A DNA stretch of 64,000 nt from Dyadobacter chenwenxiniae. Its GTDB lineage: Bacteria; Bacteroidota; Bacteroidia; Cytophagales; Spirosomataceae. How positions within the stretch are numbered: the first letter of the stretch is position 1; every line of letters starts with the position of its first letter. Of this stretch, positions 26,000 through 34,569 are shown piece by piece. The position numbers and the translations under genes were made by a program. The notes beneath the pieces are model-generated. The model was given only the letters and a program-made list of their open reading frames with translations. It was not told the DNA's origin and searched no databases. The stretch is from contig NZ_CP094997.1 in NCBI RefSeq assembly GCF_022869785.1, forward strand, positions 1,488,001-1,552,000. Reading direction: 5' to 3'.

Positions 26000-26911
26000 A
26001 TGAAAAAGCAAAGGGGTAATCCGCTGGTAATCAGTTCTATTGGTGAAATGCACCGCATGTATGGAATCCAGGAGATAGAGCATCCGATGGTGAGCGTTGT
26101 GCGGTTCGATGAGATTTACAATTCGCCCATCGACCTCAGCGACGGCTGTGTGCTCGATTTCTACATGATCGCCGTCAAGAGGGATTTTCAGGGCAAAGTC
26201 CGCTATGGGCAGAGTTATTATGATTTTGACGAGGGTGTTTTGTCTTTCATTTCTCCCGGCCAATTGTGCTGGGAGGAGCGAAACGACAGGCCTTGCTCGG
26301 GATTTATGCTGATGTTCCATGCGGACTTTCTGCTGGGTTATCCGCTCGCGAAGGAGATTAAGAATTACAAATACTTCTCTTATGCCGTTAATGAGGCACT
26401 TTATTTATCCAAAAAAGAAGAGAATGTGATTTACAACATTCTGGAAAACATTGAGCAGGAATACAAAGCGAACATTGATAATTTCAGTCAGCGTGTCATT
26501 ATTTCGCAAATAGAAGTACTGCTTAACTATGCCGATCGCTTCTATCACAGGCAGTTTATCACCCGCAAAGCTGCACATAACGACGTGCTTGTCAAGCTTG
26601 AAGAACTGCTGGATGATCATTTCAGCAACAATGCAAATTTAGCATTGCCAACGGTTAAAGATGTTGCATTAAAATTGAATGTTTCGCCCGATTACCTGAG
26701 CGACATGTTGCGCACCTACACAGGTCTGAACACCCAGCAGCATATTCATAATAAGCTCATCGAGAAAGCAAAAGGCATTTTGAGCACAACAAATCTGTCA
26801 ATTGCCGAGATTGCCTATCAGCTGGGGTTTGAGCATCCCCAATCTTTCAACAAGATCTTCAAACGCAAAACGGCACTTTCCCCGCTGGAATTCAGGCAGT
26901 CATTTAACTGA
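26000..26911 (+). CDS. AraC family transcriptional regulator
   Basis: 303 residues. The N-terminal cupin-like sensor half has IDLSDGCVLDFYMIAVKRD and FDEGVLSFISPGQLCWEE. The C-terminal AraC DNA-binding pair of helix-turn-helices contains TVKDVALKLNVSPDYLSDML and IAEIAYQLGFEHPQSFNKIFKR followed by TALSPLEFR. It is co-transcribed with the aldo/keto reductase. Direct repeats 21 bp apart before that gene are its probable target. A strong terminator follows at 26922-26980. Confidence 0.93.
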   Translation: MKKQRGNPLVISSIGEMHRMYGIQEIEHPMVSVVRFDEIYNSPIDLSDGCVLDFYMIAVKRDFQGKVRYGQSYYDFDEGVLSFISPGQLCWEERNDRPCSGFMLMFHADFLLGYPLAKEIKNYKYFSYAVNEALYLSKKEENVIYNILENIEQEYKANIDNFSQRVIISQIEVLLNYADRFYHRQFITRKAAHNDVLVKLEELLDDHFSNNANLALPTVKDVALKLNVSPDYLSDMLRTYTGLNTQQHIHNKLIEKAKGILSTTNLSIAEIAYQLGFEHPQSFNKIFKRKTALSPLEFRQSFN

Positions 26912-26921
26912 TTCTCAATTC

Positions 26922-26980
26922 AATGCCCGTGCAGCCTGACCCTAACCGGTCTGAGACATGCTGTGCGGGCATTTATTTAT
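26922..26980 (+). terminator. Terminator of the aldo/keto reductase-araC operon
   Basis: ATGCCCGTGCAGC pairs with GCTGTGCGGGCAT, with one internal mismatch, around a loop of about 24 nt, followed by TTATTTAT. It lies 10 bp after the AraC gene stop. Confidence 0.72.
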
Positions 26981-27053
26981 GTTATTGAACGGTTAATTTC
27001 TCTCTGCATTCTCCTTTATAGATTATGCAATTATAATCCTAAACCCATCATGC

Positions 27054-28292
27054 ATGAGAAAGACCCGAATAGCCGCTGTATTTGGCTATATTTTATTCTT
27101 ATTCAGCACATTACCAACCCCTTCTGTTTCAGCTCAAACAAATTCCGCCGAAGCCTTCACATTGAAAGACGGCGACCGCGTTGTATTTCTGGGCAATTCC
27201 ATTTTTGAGAATGATTTCCAATATGGTTATCTGGAACTTGCCCTCACCACCCGTTTTGCGGATAAAGGCGTGACTTTCAGGAACCTGGGTTGGACGGGCG
27301 ATAATGTATGGGGTGAGGCAAGAAGCACTTACACCAACCCGCCGACGCCTTATGAGCATTTGATGGAAGATATTACCAAAACGCAGCCAACGGTTGTTTT
27401 TCTGGGTTATGGCGGCGTAGAAGCGCAGGACGGACAAGCTGGCTTGCCGCATTTTAAAGAAGGTTTAAACAAACTTCTAGATAAAATCGATGAACTGGGC
27501 GCAAAAGCCATTTTGCTGTCCACCATCCCCGTCGTTTCCAGCGACACTGCACAGCGCATTGCCCAGCGCAATGCGGATCTTGAATTGTATTCCAAAGCCA
27601 TTTCGGAAGTTGCAACGCAGCGCAAAAAACAGTTTATCGACATTTATAATCCTATTTTAAGCGTCAGCAAAAAGGATTCGATTATAGAAAATACGGTGCA
27701 TTTGAACGAGCTGGGTTATTATTACCTGGCAACGACGCTTGAAAAAGCATTGGGCCTGAATGCAGCAAAAGCAACAACGGGCATCACGATCACTAACAAC
27801 ATAGCCGAAGTTTCCAATGGTCGCTCCCTAACCCCTGATAAAGAGGGTGTCTTGGCCAAATTTGCAGTCGATAATAAATATCTGCCATTGCCTTCACCGA
27901 AATCTGCTGGCTGGATTACCGACAATGCGCATGTTGTAAAGATATCCGGTCTTAAAAAGGGTTATTACACATTGGTTTCAGAAAACAACCAGGTGGCGTC
28001 GGCTTCTGCGAAGGATTGGGAAAAAGGCGTTGAAATAAAACAAGGCCCGCAATTTGCGCAAGTTGCTGAAATCCGTAATATGATATTGAAAAAGAATGAG
28101 TTACACTTCTTTCAATATCGTCCTTTAAACCAAACTTACATCATTGGCTTCCGCAGATACGAGCAAGGCCGTCACGTAAAGGGTCTCGAAGAACAAAACA
28201 TCCTGATCAAATGGCTCGAAGGCCAGATCATCCTCAACAGCGAGCCGAAGGAAGTGGTTTATGAGTTGAGAGTAACGGGCGATAAACTGTAG
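27054..28292 (+). CDS. Secreted SGNH/GDSL-type hydrolase
   Basis: 412 residues with a signal peptide (…TLPTPSVSAQ). SGNH blocks: FLGNSIFE holds the nucleophile serine (block I), RNLGWTGD the glycine block, FLGYGGVEA stands where block III usually has GxN (Asn replaced), and ENTVHLNELGYYYLA the Asp/His region (block V). The C-terminal 150 residues are a strand-rich extension (VVKISGLKKGYYTLVSE). It lies just before a PVC-type haem protein, a pairing seen in planctomycetes and Bacteroidota, which suggests a joint role in deacylating or degrading a polysaccharide. Substrate unknown. Confidence 0.88.
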   Translation: MRKTRIAAVFGYILFLFSTLPTPSVSAQTNSAEAFTLKDGDRVVFLGNSIFENDFQYGYLELALTTRFADKGVTFRNLGWTGDNVWGEARSTYTNPPTPYEHLMEDITKTQPTVVFLGYGGVEAQDGQAGLPHFKEGLNKLLDKIDELGAKAILLSTIPVVSSDTAQRIAQRNADLELYSKAISEVATQRKKQFIDIYNPILSVSKKDSIIENTVHLNELGYYYLATTLEKALGLNAAKATTGITITNNIAEVSNGRSLTPDKEGVLAKFAVDNKYLPLPSPKSAGWITDNAHVVKISGLKKGYYTLVSENNQVASASAKDWEKGVEIKQGPQFAQVAEIRNMILKKNELHFFQYRPLNQTYIIGFRRYEQGRHVKGLEEQNILIKWLEGQIILNSEPKEVVYELRVTGDKL

Positions 28293-28404
28293 GCTGTATG
28301 CTATAAGCTGTATGCTGTTAGTGATAGGCTTTACTCATTCCTATAAAAAATAATGCTATCTATAAATCATCGCTTAAAGCCTAGAGCCTAATGCCTACGG
28401 CCTA
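28290..28404. repeat. Two inverted blocks of heptanucleotide repeats
   Basis: The left block (28290-28331) is six contiguous 7-mers of the form TANGCTN: TAGGCTG, TATGCTA, TAAGCTG, TATGCTG, TTAGTGA (degenerate) and TAGGCTT. The right block (28377-28404) is four contiguous 7-mers NNGCCTA: AAGCCTA, GAGCCTA, ATGCCTA and CGGCCTA, the reverse complement of the left pattern. A 45-bp unrepeated spacer lies between. The array begins on the stop codon of the hydrolase gene and ends 15 bp before the next start, so the transcript could fold into a long hairpin. Confidence 0.75.
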
Positions 28405-28419
28405 TTGCTATACAAAACC

Positions 28420-31400
28420 ATGAACACAACCAAGCTACTATACGGAGCGACGCTTATGGCGACGATCCTGCTTACAACCTCTTCCAATAAGGTTCAGAAC
28501 ATTAAAGAAGATCCCGACCCGGATGTTCAGAAAGAACTCGCTTCCTTCAAGGTTGCCGAGGGATTTGAGGTGACATTATTTGCTTCCGACCCGATGGTTG
28601 CCAAGCCCATTCAGATGAACTGGGACGCGGAAGGGCGATTGTGGGTGGTGAGCAGCACAGTTTACCCGCATTTGAAAACGGGTGAATCGGCGAATGATAA
28701 GATTTTTGTATTGGAAGATACGGATGGCGACGGTAAAGCTGACAAGTCAACCGTCTTCGCCGAAGGTCTTATTCAGCCCACCGGCATTTTGCCGGGTGAC
28801 GGAGGCGTTTATGTAGCCAATTCTACCGAAATCCTGCATTTCTCGGATACGGACGGCGATGGCAAAGCGGACAAAAAACGCCGCGTGCTGAACGGTTTCG
28901 GAACGGGTGATACGCACCATTTGATCCACACATTTCGCTGGGGGCCGGAAGGAAGAATGTATTTCAACCAGTCGATTTACATTTACAGCCACGTGGAAAC
29001 GCCTTTTGGCATAAAACGTCTCGAAGGTGGCGGTGTGTGGGCGCTTAACACGCGTAATCTGGACATGGAAGTTTATGCAAGAGGCCTTGTAAATCCCTGG
29101 GGGCTGCAATTTGACCGCTGGGGACAATCTTTCCTGACGGACGGAGCAGGGGGAGAGGGCATTAACTACGGATTTCCCGGAGCAACATTCGTAACCGCGC
29201 CAGGTGCAGCACGCATTATGCGCGGCCTCAATCCGGGCCAGCCAAAACACAGTGGTTTGGACGTCGTTTCCGGAACGCACTTGCCCGACGCATGGCAAGG
29301 CAGAATGATCACTAACGACTTCCGGGCCAACAGGATTAATAGTTTTAAATTAGAAGAACAAGGTGCAGGTTATGCCTCCAAGCAAGTCGACGACCTGATG
29401 TGGACGGATAATGTTGCGTTCCGGCCGGTGGATATCAATGTGGGTCCCGATGGCGCAATATACGTGGCCGACTGGTATAACCCGATCATTCAGCACGGAG
29501 AAGTGGATTTCCACGACCCACGCCGCGACCAGCAGCACGGTCGCATCTGGCGGATCGTGGCAAAAAACCGTCCGCTTGTTAAAAAACCACAATTAGTAAA
29601 GGCGAGCACAGCCGAGCTTCTGGAATCATTGAAATTACCCGAAGAGTGGACACGCTTGCAGGCCAAGCAGGTTTTAAAAGCGAAAGGTGCAAAAGAAGTG
29701 GTTCCTGCTTTGGAAAAATGGGTGCAGGGTTTGGATAAAAACGATGCGAATTACGAGCATAATTTGCTGGAAGCACTTTGGGTTTATCAAACACTTGAAA
29801 CATTTAACCAGCCTGTTTTGCTGGAATTATTAAATGCAAAGAGTCATAATGCACGCGCGGCAGCATTGCGAGCGCTGGAATTATGGTTTCCAAAAGTGCA
29901 GAATGTGCCTGCATTGCTTGCTAAGGCTGTCAAAGATGAACACGCACAAGTGAGAATGGAAGCGGTGATAGCATTGCGCAAAACCAAAACGGCTGATGCT
30001 GCGAAGAATGCATTGTCGGTCCTGGACGGTCAAATGGATGAATTTCTTGATTTTGCATTGTGGCAAACGGTGCGGGAATTGGAACTGGTGTGGCTGGCGA
30101 AACTTAAAACGGAACCAAACTTATTGGGTGATGCCAAAAAGACCGCTTATGCATTGAAATCGGCAACAAGTCCTGAGGCTGCGACAATGCTCGTTCAGCT
30201 TTACCAGAAAGGCGAAGTGCCTGAGGATTACCAAAAAGATGTGTTGACGAGCATTGCCAGATTAGGGCAGCCCTCCGACTTGAATATGCTGCTGGATCTG
30301 GCCATAGCAAGTAAAGATAAGAATGTTTCAGCCCAGCTAGCCGCCTTGGAAGACGCTGCTGGCCAGCGGAATGTGAAGCCGGACAAATCGCCGGAGCGCA
30401 TTGCGAATTTTATAGGGAATGAAGATGAAGCTGTAAGCCTTAGCGCGATCCGGTTGATCGGGCTTTGGAAACTGACCCAGCTGAATGATCGCCTTACCGG
30501 CTTAATCCAAACAGGAACACCGAGTACGAAAAGGGCAGCATTGGCTTCTTTAACGGCCATAGATAAGGAAAAAGCAACAAAATTAACTGTTGACATGACC
30601 GGGCCAAAAAATTCCCCGGAAGTGCGAATGATCGCCGCTGCGCAATTGGCTAAACTGGACCCGAAAGAAGCGGCACGCATAGCCACTGAACTTATGCGAA
30701 CATTGCCTGCGGACACGGACGTAAGCGACCTTTTCATAGCGTTTATTTCAACGAATCCCGGTGCTGCTGCATTAGCGGACGCCATAGCAGCCAGGAAAAT
30801 CCCGGAAGCAACCGCAAAAGCTGGTCGCAGACTTGTGCAAACCCGTGCAGGCTGGACGCGTCAGAACATTGACGAAATGCTCGCACTCAAAAAAGCACTC
30901 GAAGCCTCAGGCGGTTCCATGCCAACGCAAAAAATGCCGCAGGATCTTAATGATGATCAAATTGCCGGTCTCGCAAAACTGGTTAGAGAAAAAGCAGATC
31001 CTGCAAAAGGTGAGCAGATTTTCCGCAGGGTCGAAGCAAGCTGTACAACTTGTCACGCCATTGGCGGCGCAGGTGGTTTGATAGGGCCGGACCTGAGCAG
31101 CCTGGGCACGAGTTCACCACCTGAGACGATTATCCGTTCTATTTTGTATCCCAATTTATCGATTAAAGAAGGATACGATCTGAAACGTGTTGTAAAGAAA
31201 GATGGCTCTGAAATGCTGGGCTATCTGGCCAGCGACGGTGCGTCGGAAGTGATTATACGTGACGTGACGGGCAAGGAAGTTTCCATTGCCAAAAGCCAGT
31301 TGCAAGTCATGGAAAAAGTCCCGGGCTCCTTAATGCCTCCCGGCCTCACAGCCAGTCTGGATCAAACCGAATTTATCAACCTGATTGGTTTCCTGACAAA

Positions 31401-31878
31401 AATGGGAGAATCTGGCGACTTCCGCGTCCCCAACACCAGGTTCGTAAGACGTTGGGAAAGTGTCAGTGCCGATAAGCAGACAGCCAGCAGGATGAGCGAA
31501 GGTGCATTCACCGTGACCAAAAATTCAAAAGTCACTTACTCACCAGTTTACAGCAAAGTCTCAGGTGACTTACCACTGGACGAAGTGCCTGCCATAGAAA
31601 CCACAGCCGGCAAATCGTTCAGCATTGTCCGCTTCGACATCGAAGTGCTCACCAAAGGTAACGTAACATTATCGTCAAACATGTCAAACGGGATCAGCGC
31701 CTACATTGCCGGCAAACCCGTAAAAATGTCCGGCAACGACATCAAAGCATCACTAACCCCGGGAATCCAGCAAATTACGCTGGTGATTGATAGGAGCGTG
31801 GTGAAGGACGGAGGTTTGAAGATAGAGTTAAAGGATGCCGATGGCGGAGCGCAGACGAGGTTGCGGATGGGGAAGTGA
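28420..31878 (+). CDS. PVC-type haem-binding protein (beta-propeller, HEAT repeats, cytochrome c)
   Basis: 1152 residues, exported or membrane-attached. Order: signal segment (about 5-25); a beta-propeller of the PVC-type/membrane-bound dehydrogenase group (about 40-390) with two DTDGDGKAD calcium-loop-like motifs and ADWYNPIIQHGEVDFHDPRRDQ; HEAT repeats (about 400-820); a cytochrome c domain with the haem motif CTTCH (about residue 875) and GPDLSSLG; and a C-terminal strand-rich domain. Such proteins are thought to be redox-linked sugar dehydrogenase-like enzymes, but the reaction is unproven. The ATG at 28420 is used (MNTTKLLYG); five codons more would also be open. Confidence 0.92.
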   Translation: MNTTKLLYGATLMATILLTTSSNKVQNIKEDPDPDVQKELASFKVAEGFEVTLFASDPMVAKPIQMNWDAEGRLWVVSSTVYPHLKTGESANDKIFVLEDTDGDGKADKSTVFAEGLIQPTGILPGDGGVYVANSTEILHFSDTDGDGKADKKRRVLNGFGTGDTHHLIHTFRWGPEGRMYFNQSIYIYSHVETPFGIKRLEGGGVWALNTRNLDMEVYARGLVNPWGLQFDRWGQSFLTDGAGGEGINYGFPGATFVTAPGAARIMRGLNPGQPKHSGLDVVSGTHLPDAWQGRMITNDFRANRINSFKLEEQGAGYASKQVDDLMWTDNVAFRPVDINVGPDGAIYVADWYNPIIQHGEVDFHDPRRDQQHGRIWRIVAKNRPLVKKPQLVKASTAELLESLKLPEEWTRLQAKQVLKAKGAKEVVPALEKWVQGLDKNDANYEHNLLEALWVYQTLETFNQPVLLELLNAKSHNARAAALRALELWFPKVQNVPALLAKAVKDEHAQVRMEAVIALRKTKTADAAKNALSVLDGQMDEFLDFALWQTVRELELVWLAKLKTEPNLLGDAKKTAYALKSATSPEAATMLVQLYQKGEVPEDYQKDVLTSIARLGQPSDLNMLLDLAIASKDKNVSAQLAALEDAAGQRNVKPDKSPERIANFIGNEDEAVSLSAIRLIGLWKLTQLNDRLTGLIQTGTPSTKRAALASLTAIDKEKATKLTVDMTGPKNSPEVRMIAAAQLAKLDPKEAARIATELMRTLPADTDVSDLFIAFISTNPGAAALADAIAARKIPEATAKAGRRLVQTRAGWTRQNIDEMLALKKALEASGGSMPTQKMPQDLNDDQIAGLAKLVREKADPAKGEQIFRRVEASCTTCHAIGGAGGLIGPDLSSLGTSSPPETIIRSILYPNLSIKEGYDLKRVVKKDGSEMLGYLASDGASEVIIRDVTGKEVSIAKSQLQVMEKVPGSLMPPGLTASLDQTEFINLIGFLTKMGESGDFRVPNTRFVRRWESVSADKQTASRMSEGAFTVTKNSKVTYSPVYSKVSGDLPLDEVPAIETTAGKSFSIVRFDIEVLTKGNVTLSSNMSNGISAYIAGKPVKMSGNDIKASLTPGIQQITLVIDRSVVKDGGLKIELKDADGGAQTRLRMGK

Positions 31879-31903
31879 GAGAGTAGTTGACCTATGGTTA
31901 AAG

Positions 31904-31938
31904 CAAAAGCGACCCTGGTAATCCCTGGGTCGCTTTTG
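31904..31938. terminator. Bidirectional terminator between the haem protein and PIN genes
   Basis: A perfect 12-bp stem, CAAAAGCGACCC against GGGTCGCTTTTG, around an 11-nt loop, lies between convergent genes ending at 31878 and 31942. The A/T ends serve both strands. Confidence 0.85.
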
Positions 31939-31941
31939 TTA

Positions 31942-32451
31942 TTACTTCTTCCACATTTTAAGCCGCTTTTGCATTTCAGAAACCAATTCCGCATTGTTTT
32001 GATATACGATATTATTTCTGATTAGCATTTCCAGCTTCTGTGAAGCTTCCAGACCGGAAATCACCTGCACATCCAATAATTGATCCAAAATCCACAGCAT
32101 TCCATGATAAGTGACACCGTTTTTACTGGCATATTTCCGAACGACCTTGTCGCTGCTTACTACAATGGCGTTAAGCTTTTGGGCTAAAAACAAAACTGTC
32201 TTATCCGCTTCCGACAATGCTGCCGGAAATTGCGTCTTTTGAATGCAAAGCCGTTCAAACTCATCTATTGAATGGATTGTAAGTCTTCCTGAATCAACAT
32301 AGGGTTGAAGCACCAGTTTATCTTCTTCATACAACTCATTAATAACATCGACCGAACTATGGAACATATAGTCCAATTCGAAGAAATGGTGGATCAGATT
32401 CAAGTTTCGCAAGTCAATGAATATGCAGGCGTCCGTTACAGCCGCATTCAT
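31942..32451 (-). CDS. PIN-domain-like protein, putative toxin or nuclease of an XRE-ImmA/PIN pair
   Basis: 169 residues. It starts with AVTDACIFIDLRNL (first Asp of a PIN site) and continues with VDVINELYEE, LSEADKTVLFLAQKL (central acidic residues) and IVVSSDKVVRKYASKNGV (last Asp). This is the usual order of PIN-fold RNases such as VapC. The start overlaps the stop of the upstream XRE-ImmA gene (ATGA), indicating a two-gene operon. The longer C-terminal tail (VISGLEASQKLEMLI) resembles DUF3368-like PIN proteins. Toxin activity is inference from fold and arrangement. Confidence 0.78.
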   Translation of the reverse strand: MNAAVTDACIFIDLRNLNLIHHFFELDYMFHSSVDVINELYEEDKLVLQPYVDSGRLTIHSIDEFERLCIQKTQFPAALSEADKTVLFLAQKLNAIVVSSDKVVRKYASKNGVTYHGMLWILDQLLDVQVISGLEASQKLEMLIRNNIVYQNNAELVSEMQKRLKMWKK

Positions 32452-33506
32452 GCAAGTGTCAAGCTCAGAATATGAAATTCTGCCAGTCTCATATTTTTTA
32501 AAGCCGCTGCCTTGGTCATTGATATTTGTTCCTCTGCAATTCCCCGAAATATCAGCTGATCGAACCGGTTAGATTTTTCAACGCCCTCGTAAGCAACAGG
32601 TTCCAGCGTTCTCCAACCCATTTCCTTCATCATGCCAAGGAATTGTTTGGCAAAATGATCATTGACGATCCCGCATTCGAGAGCTCTCTTAACGATCGCC
32701 TGCATGGAAATGCCATAATGTTTTTTGATATTACCAAGCTCTTGAAGGGAGAGCTTGTTCCGATGCGCTCCCAATTCCTGTTTCAAAGTTTCTTCCGGCA
32801 TAAGTATCGCTCCTGCAAACTGATGGCATAAGATCTCTTTCTGATTCTCGGTAACATTTCCAAAATTCAGAAGCAAATGCCCAAGTTCATGCAATAAAGT
32901 GAATCGGATCCTGTCAGGTTTGCCTTCCAGGTTTTTATTAAATGCAACGACAGGAATCGAGCCATTAACCCAGGTTTGCATACCATTGAAATTGGTATCC
33001 GCGTCGATCTCAACAACCTTGATAAACTTATCTTCCAGTAGTTCAGCGACATTGTATATGGGATCTTTACCGATCTCCCATGTTTTTCTCAAAAGATTCG
33101 CGGCCTGACTAACCTGTTGATATTCAGATACCAATCCGAAATCTGCTAACGGATTTTCAAATTTGTTTTCCAACCCTAATATTTCTTCCAGTTCAAGATA
33201 GCGGGAAAGATACTCTCTGGTTTGCTCAACAACTTTATACTCCTCTTTCGCAGGGATGCTTTTCAGGCTACGATATGCCAGATCCCCGATCTGAATGCTG
33301 GTTTCTCTGAAAAAATAATCAGGACGAACATTCATTACAGTGCTCAAAAGTCCCAGGCGCTCGCTGTCCGGAACAACAGCGCCCTTCTCATATTTGTGCA
33401 ATGCTTGTTTACTAATCTGATTATTGAGCCTGTTTGCAAGGTCTTGCAGTGATAACCCACTCCTTAACCTTGCAGATTTGAAACGGTCAGCAAATATCTG
33501 GTTCAT
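32448..33506 (-). CDS. XRE regulator fused to an ImmA/IrrE-type metallopeptidase
   Basis: 352 residues. The N-terminal helix-turn-helix (SLQDLANRLNNQISKQALHKYEKG, about 19-45) is followed by a linker and an ImmA/IrrE-type (COG2856) zinc peptidase with the gluzincin motif HELGHLLLNFG (about 210) and the second ligand region CHQFAGAILMPEE. Such proteins act as antitoxin/repressors or cleave a repressor under stress. Here the gene overlaps the PIN gene by 4 bp. Its promoter is covered by a perfect inverted repeat (33534-33579), which indicates autorepression. The metal ligands are intact, so proteolysis is plausible. Confidence 0.88.
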   Translation of the reverse strand: MNQIFADRFKSARLRSGLSLQDLANRLNNQISKQALHKYEKGAVVPDSERLGLLSTVMNVRPDYFFRETSIQIGDLAYRSLKSIPAKEEYKVVEQTREYLSRYLELEEILGLENKFENPLADFGLVSEYQQVSQAANLLRKTWEIGKDPIYNVAELLEDKFIKVVEIDADTNFNGMQTWVNGSIPVVAFNKNLEGKPDRIRFTLLHELGHLLLNFGNVTENQKEILCHQFAGAILMPEETLKQELGAHRNKLSLQELGNIKKHYGISMQAIVKRALECGIVNDHFAKQFLGMMKEMGWRTLEPVAYEGVEKSNRFDQLIFRGIAEEQISMTKAAALKNMRLAEFHILSLTLA

Positions 33507-33533
33507 GGCAGCATCTATTAAAATAAACGTCTC

Positions 33534-33579
33534 TTTTGGTTGACAAATATATAAAATTATTAATGTTTGTCAACCAAAA
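33534..33579 (-). promoter_or_regulatory. Palindromic operator over the XRE-ImmA/PIN promoter
   Basis: Perfect 14-bp arms, TTTTGGTTGACAAA (33534-33547) and TTTGTCAACCAAAA (33566-33579), are separated by 18 bp. Read leftward, the right arm supplies a TTG -33 element (33573-33571) and, after 19 bp, TATATTTG (33551-33544) forms a consensus -7 element whose TTTG is inside the left arm. Each arm therefore covers one promoter element, about 30 bp before the start codon. Confidence 0.75.
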
Positions 33580-33599
33580 AATAAGTTTTTTTCAGCGCC

Positions 33600-34490
33600 C
33601 TACGCTCCTGCATATGCCCCTGCAAACTCCTTGGCGAAATCTTCCAGCTTGTAATCTCCCAGCTTCTGAGGCCTGTTTTTCCAATACTCTGCTTGCATTT
33701 CGCCGCTCCTGACGGCTTGTCCCATCTCTTTGTAAAGCTGCGCGAAGCTTTCGTTTAGGCCAGCGCCCAGCATTCCTTTGTACGCGTCTTCGTCTGAAAA
33801 TGTAATCCAAGGCGTGTTTTCTTTTCCAACCGCTTTGCCTAATACTGCCGCGATTTCGCTCGGGTGGCGCTCGTCGTTAGCAATGTTTGTGATACTTTTT
33901 CCAGTGAAAAGATTCAGCAAAGCCTCAGTCGCAACCTCGGCAATGTGGTCCGTATGCGTTAGCACCAGTTTTTCATCGGTGTCACCATAATTGTTTCCAG
34001 CAATGCCTGCGTGCTTGATCATTCCGGCGAGGCTGAATAGGTTTGAGAAGAAGTAGGAGGGGCGCAGGAAATTTACATTCAGATCAGGTATTTCTAGCAA
34101 CTTTTCTTCCAGATAACCCAATGCATCGATCGGCCCGGCGCCCTTCCGCATGTGTGCGCCCAGGCTGCTTAGGAGCACAACGTGTTTAATATTGCTGCCT
34201 TTAAGTGCTTCCAAATACTTGTCTGCCACTTCGAGCTGAAATCCGGCATAGTCGGGAAGGGAGAAGCTGCTTGGGATCATCAAATAAGCCACTTCTGCGT
34301 TTTGAAATGTGGTTTTTAAAAATTCGGTGTCGGTCAAAGAGCCGATGGCTGGTGTTGCGCCAAGGGATTCGATTTCTGATTTTTTATCGGCGCTGCTGCT
34401 GATAACAGTTACGTCGTGTCCGGCTGCTACTAAGTTCTTTGTAACGGGTCTGCTAATGTTTCCTAATGATCCTGTGATGATATATTTCAT
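33600..34490 (-). CDS. NmrA-like NAD(P)-binding oxidoreductase
   Basis: 296 residues, atypical SDR of the NmrA/QOR2 type. The Rossmann motif at the N-terminus, MKYIITGSLGNISRPVT, keeps the glycines in a GxxGxxx form. Further segments are VVLLSSLGAHMRKGAGP, FLRPSYFFSNLF and HTDHIAEVATEAL. No YxxxK pair is apparent, as usual for the family. It is divergent from an HxlR-type regulator, an arrangement like that of redox-sensing HxlR/quinone-reductase pairs. A quinone or electrophile response is therefore a reasonable guess. Confidence 0.88.
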   Translation of the reverse strand: MKYIITGSLGNISRPVTKNLVAAGHDVTVISSSADKKSEIESLGATPAIGSLTDTEFLKTTFQNAEVAYLMIPSSFSLPDYAGFQLEVADKYLEALKGSNIKHVVLLSSLGAHMRKGAGPIDALGYLEEKLLEIPDLNVNFLRPSYFFSNLFSLAGMIKHAGIAGNNYGDTDEKLVLTHTDHIAEVATEALLNLFTGKSITNIANDERHPSEIAAVLGKAVGKENTPWITFSDEDAYKGMLGAGLNESFAQLYKEMGQAVRSGEMQAEYWKNRPQKLGDYKLEDFAKEFAGAYAGA

Positions 34491-34527
34491 GTTCTTTATT
34501 GTTTAATGATGATGCAAAGCTATATTT

Positions 34528-34553
34528 GTACTTACTTTTAGACAAGTACTTAC
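34528..34553. promoter_or_regulatory. Repeated GTACTTAC sites between the divergent NmrA-like and HxlR genes
   Basis: GTACTTAC occurs at 34528-34535 and 34546-34553, 18 bp apart. The second is part of the palindrome AAGTACTT. The sites are centrally placed in the 79-bp divergent gap and 17 bp before the HxlR start, so they are likely the HxlR operator for both genes. Confidence 0.55.
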
Positions 34554-34569
34554 CCCAAAGTATGTATCC

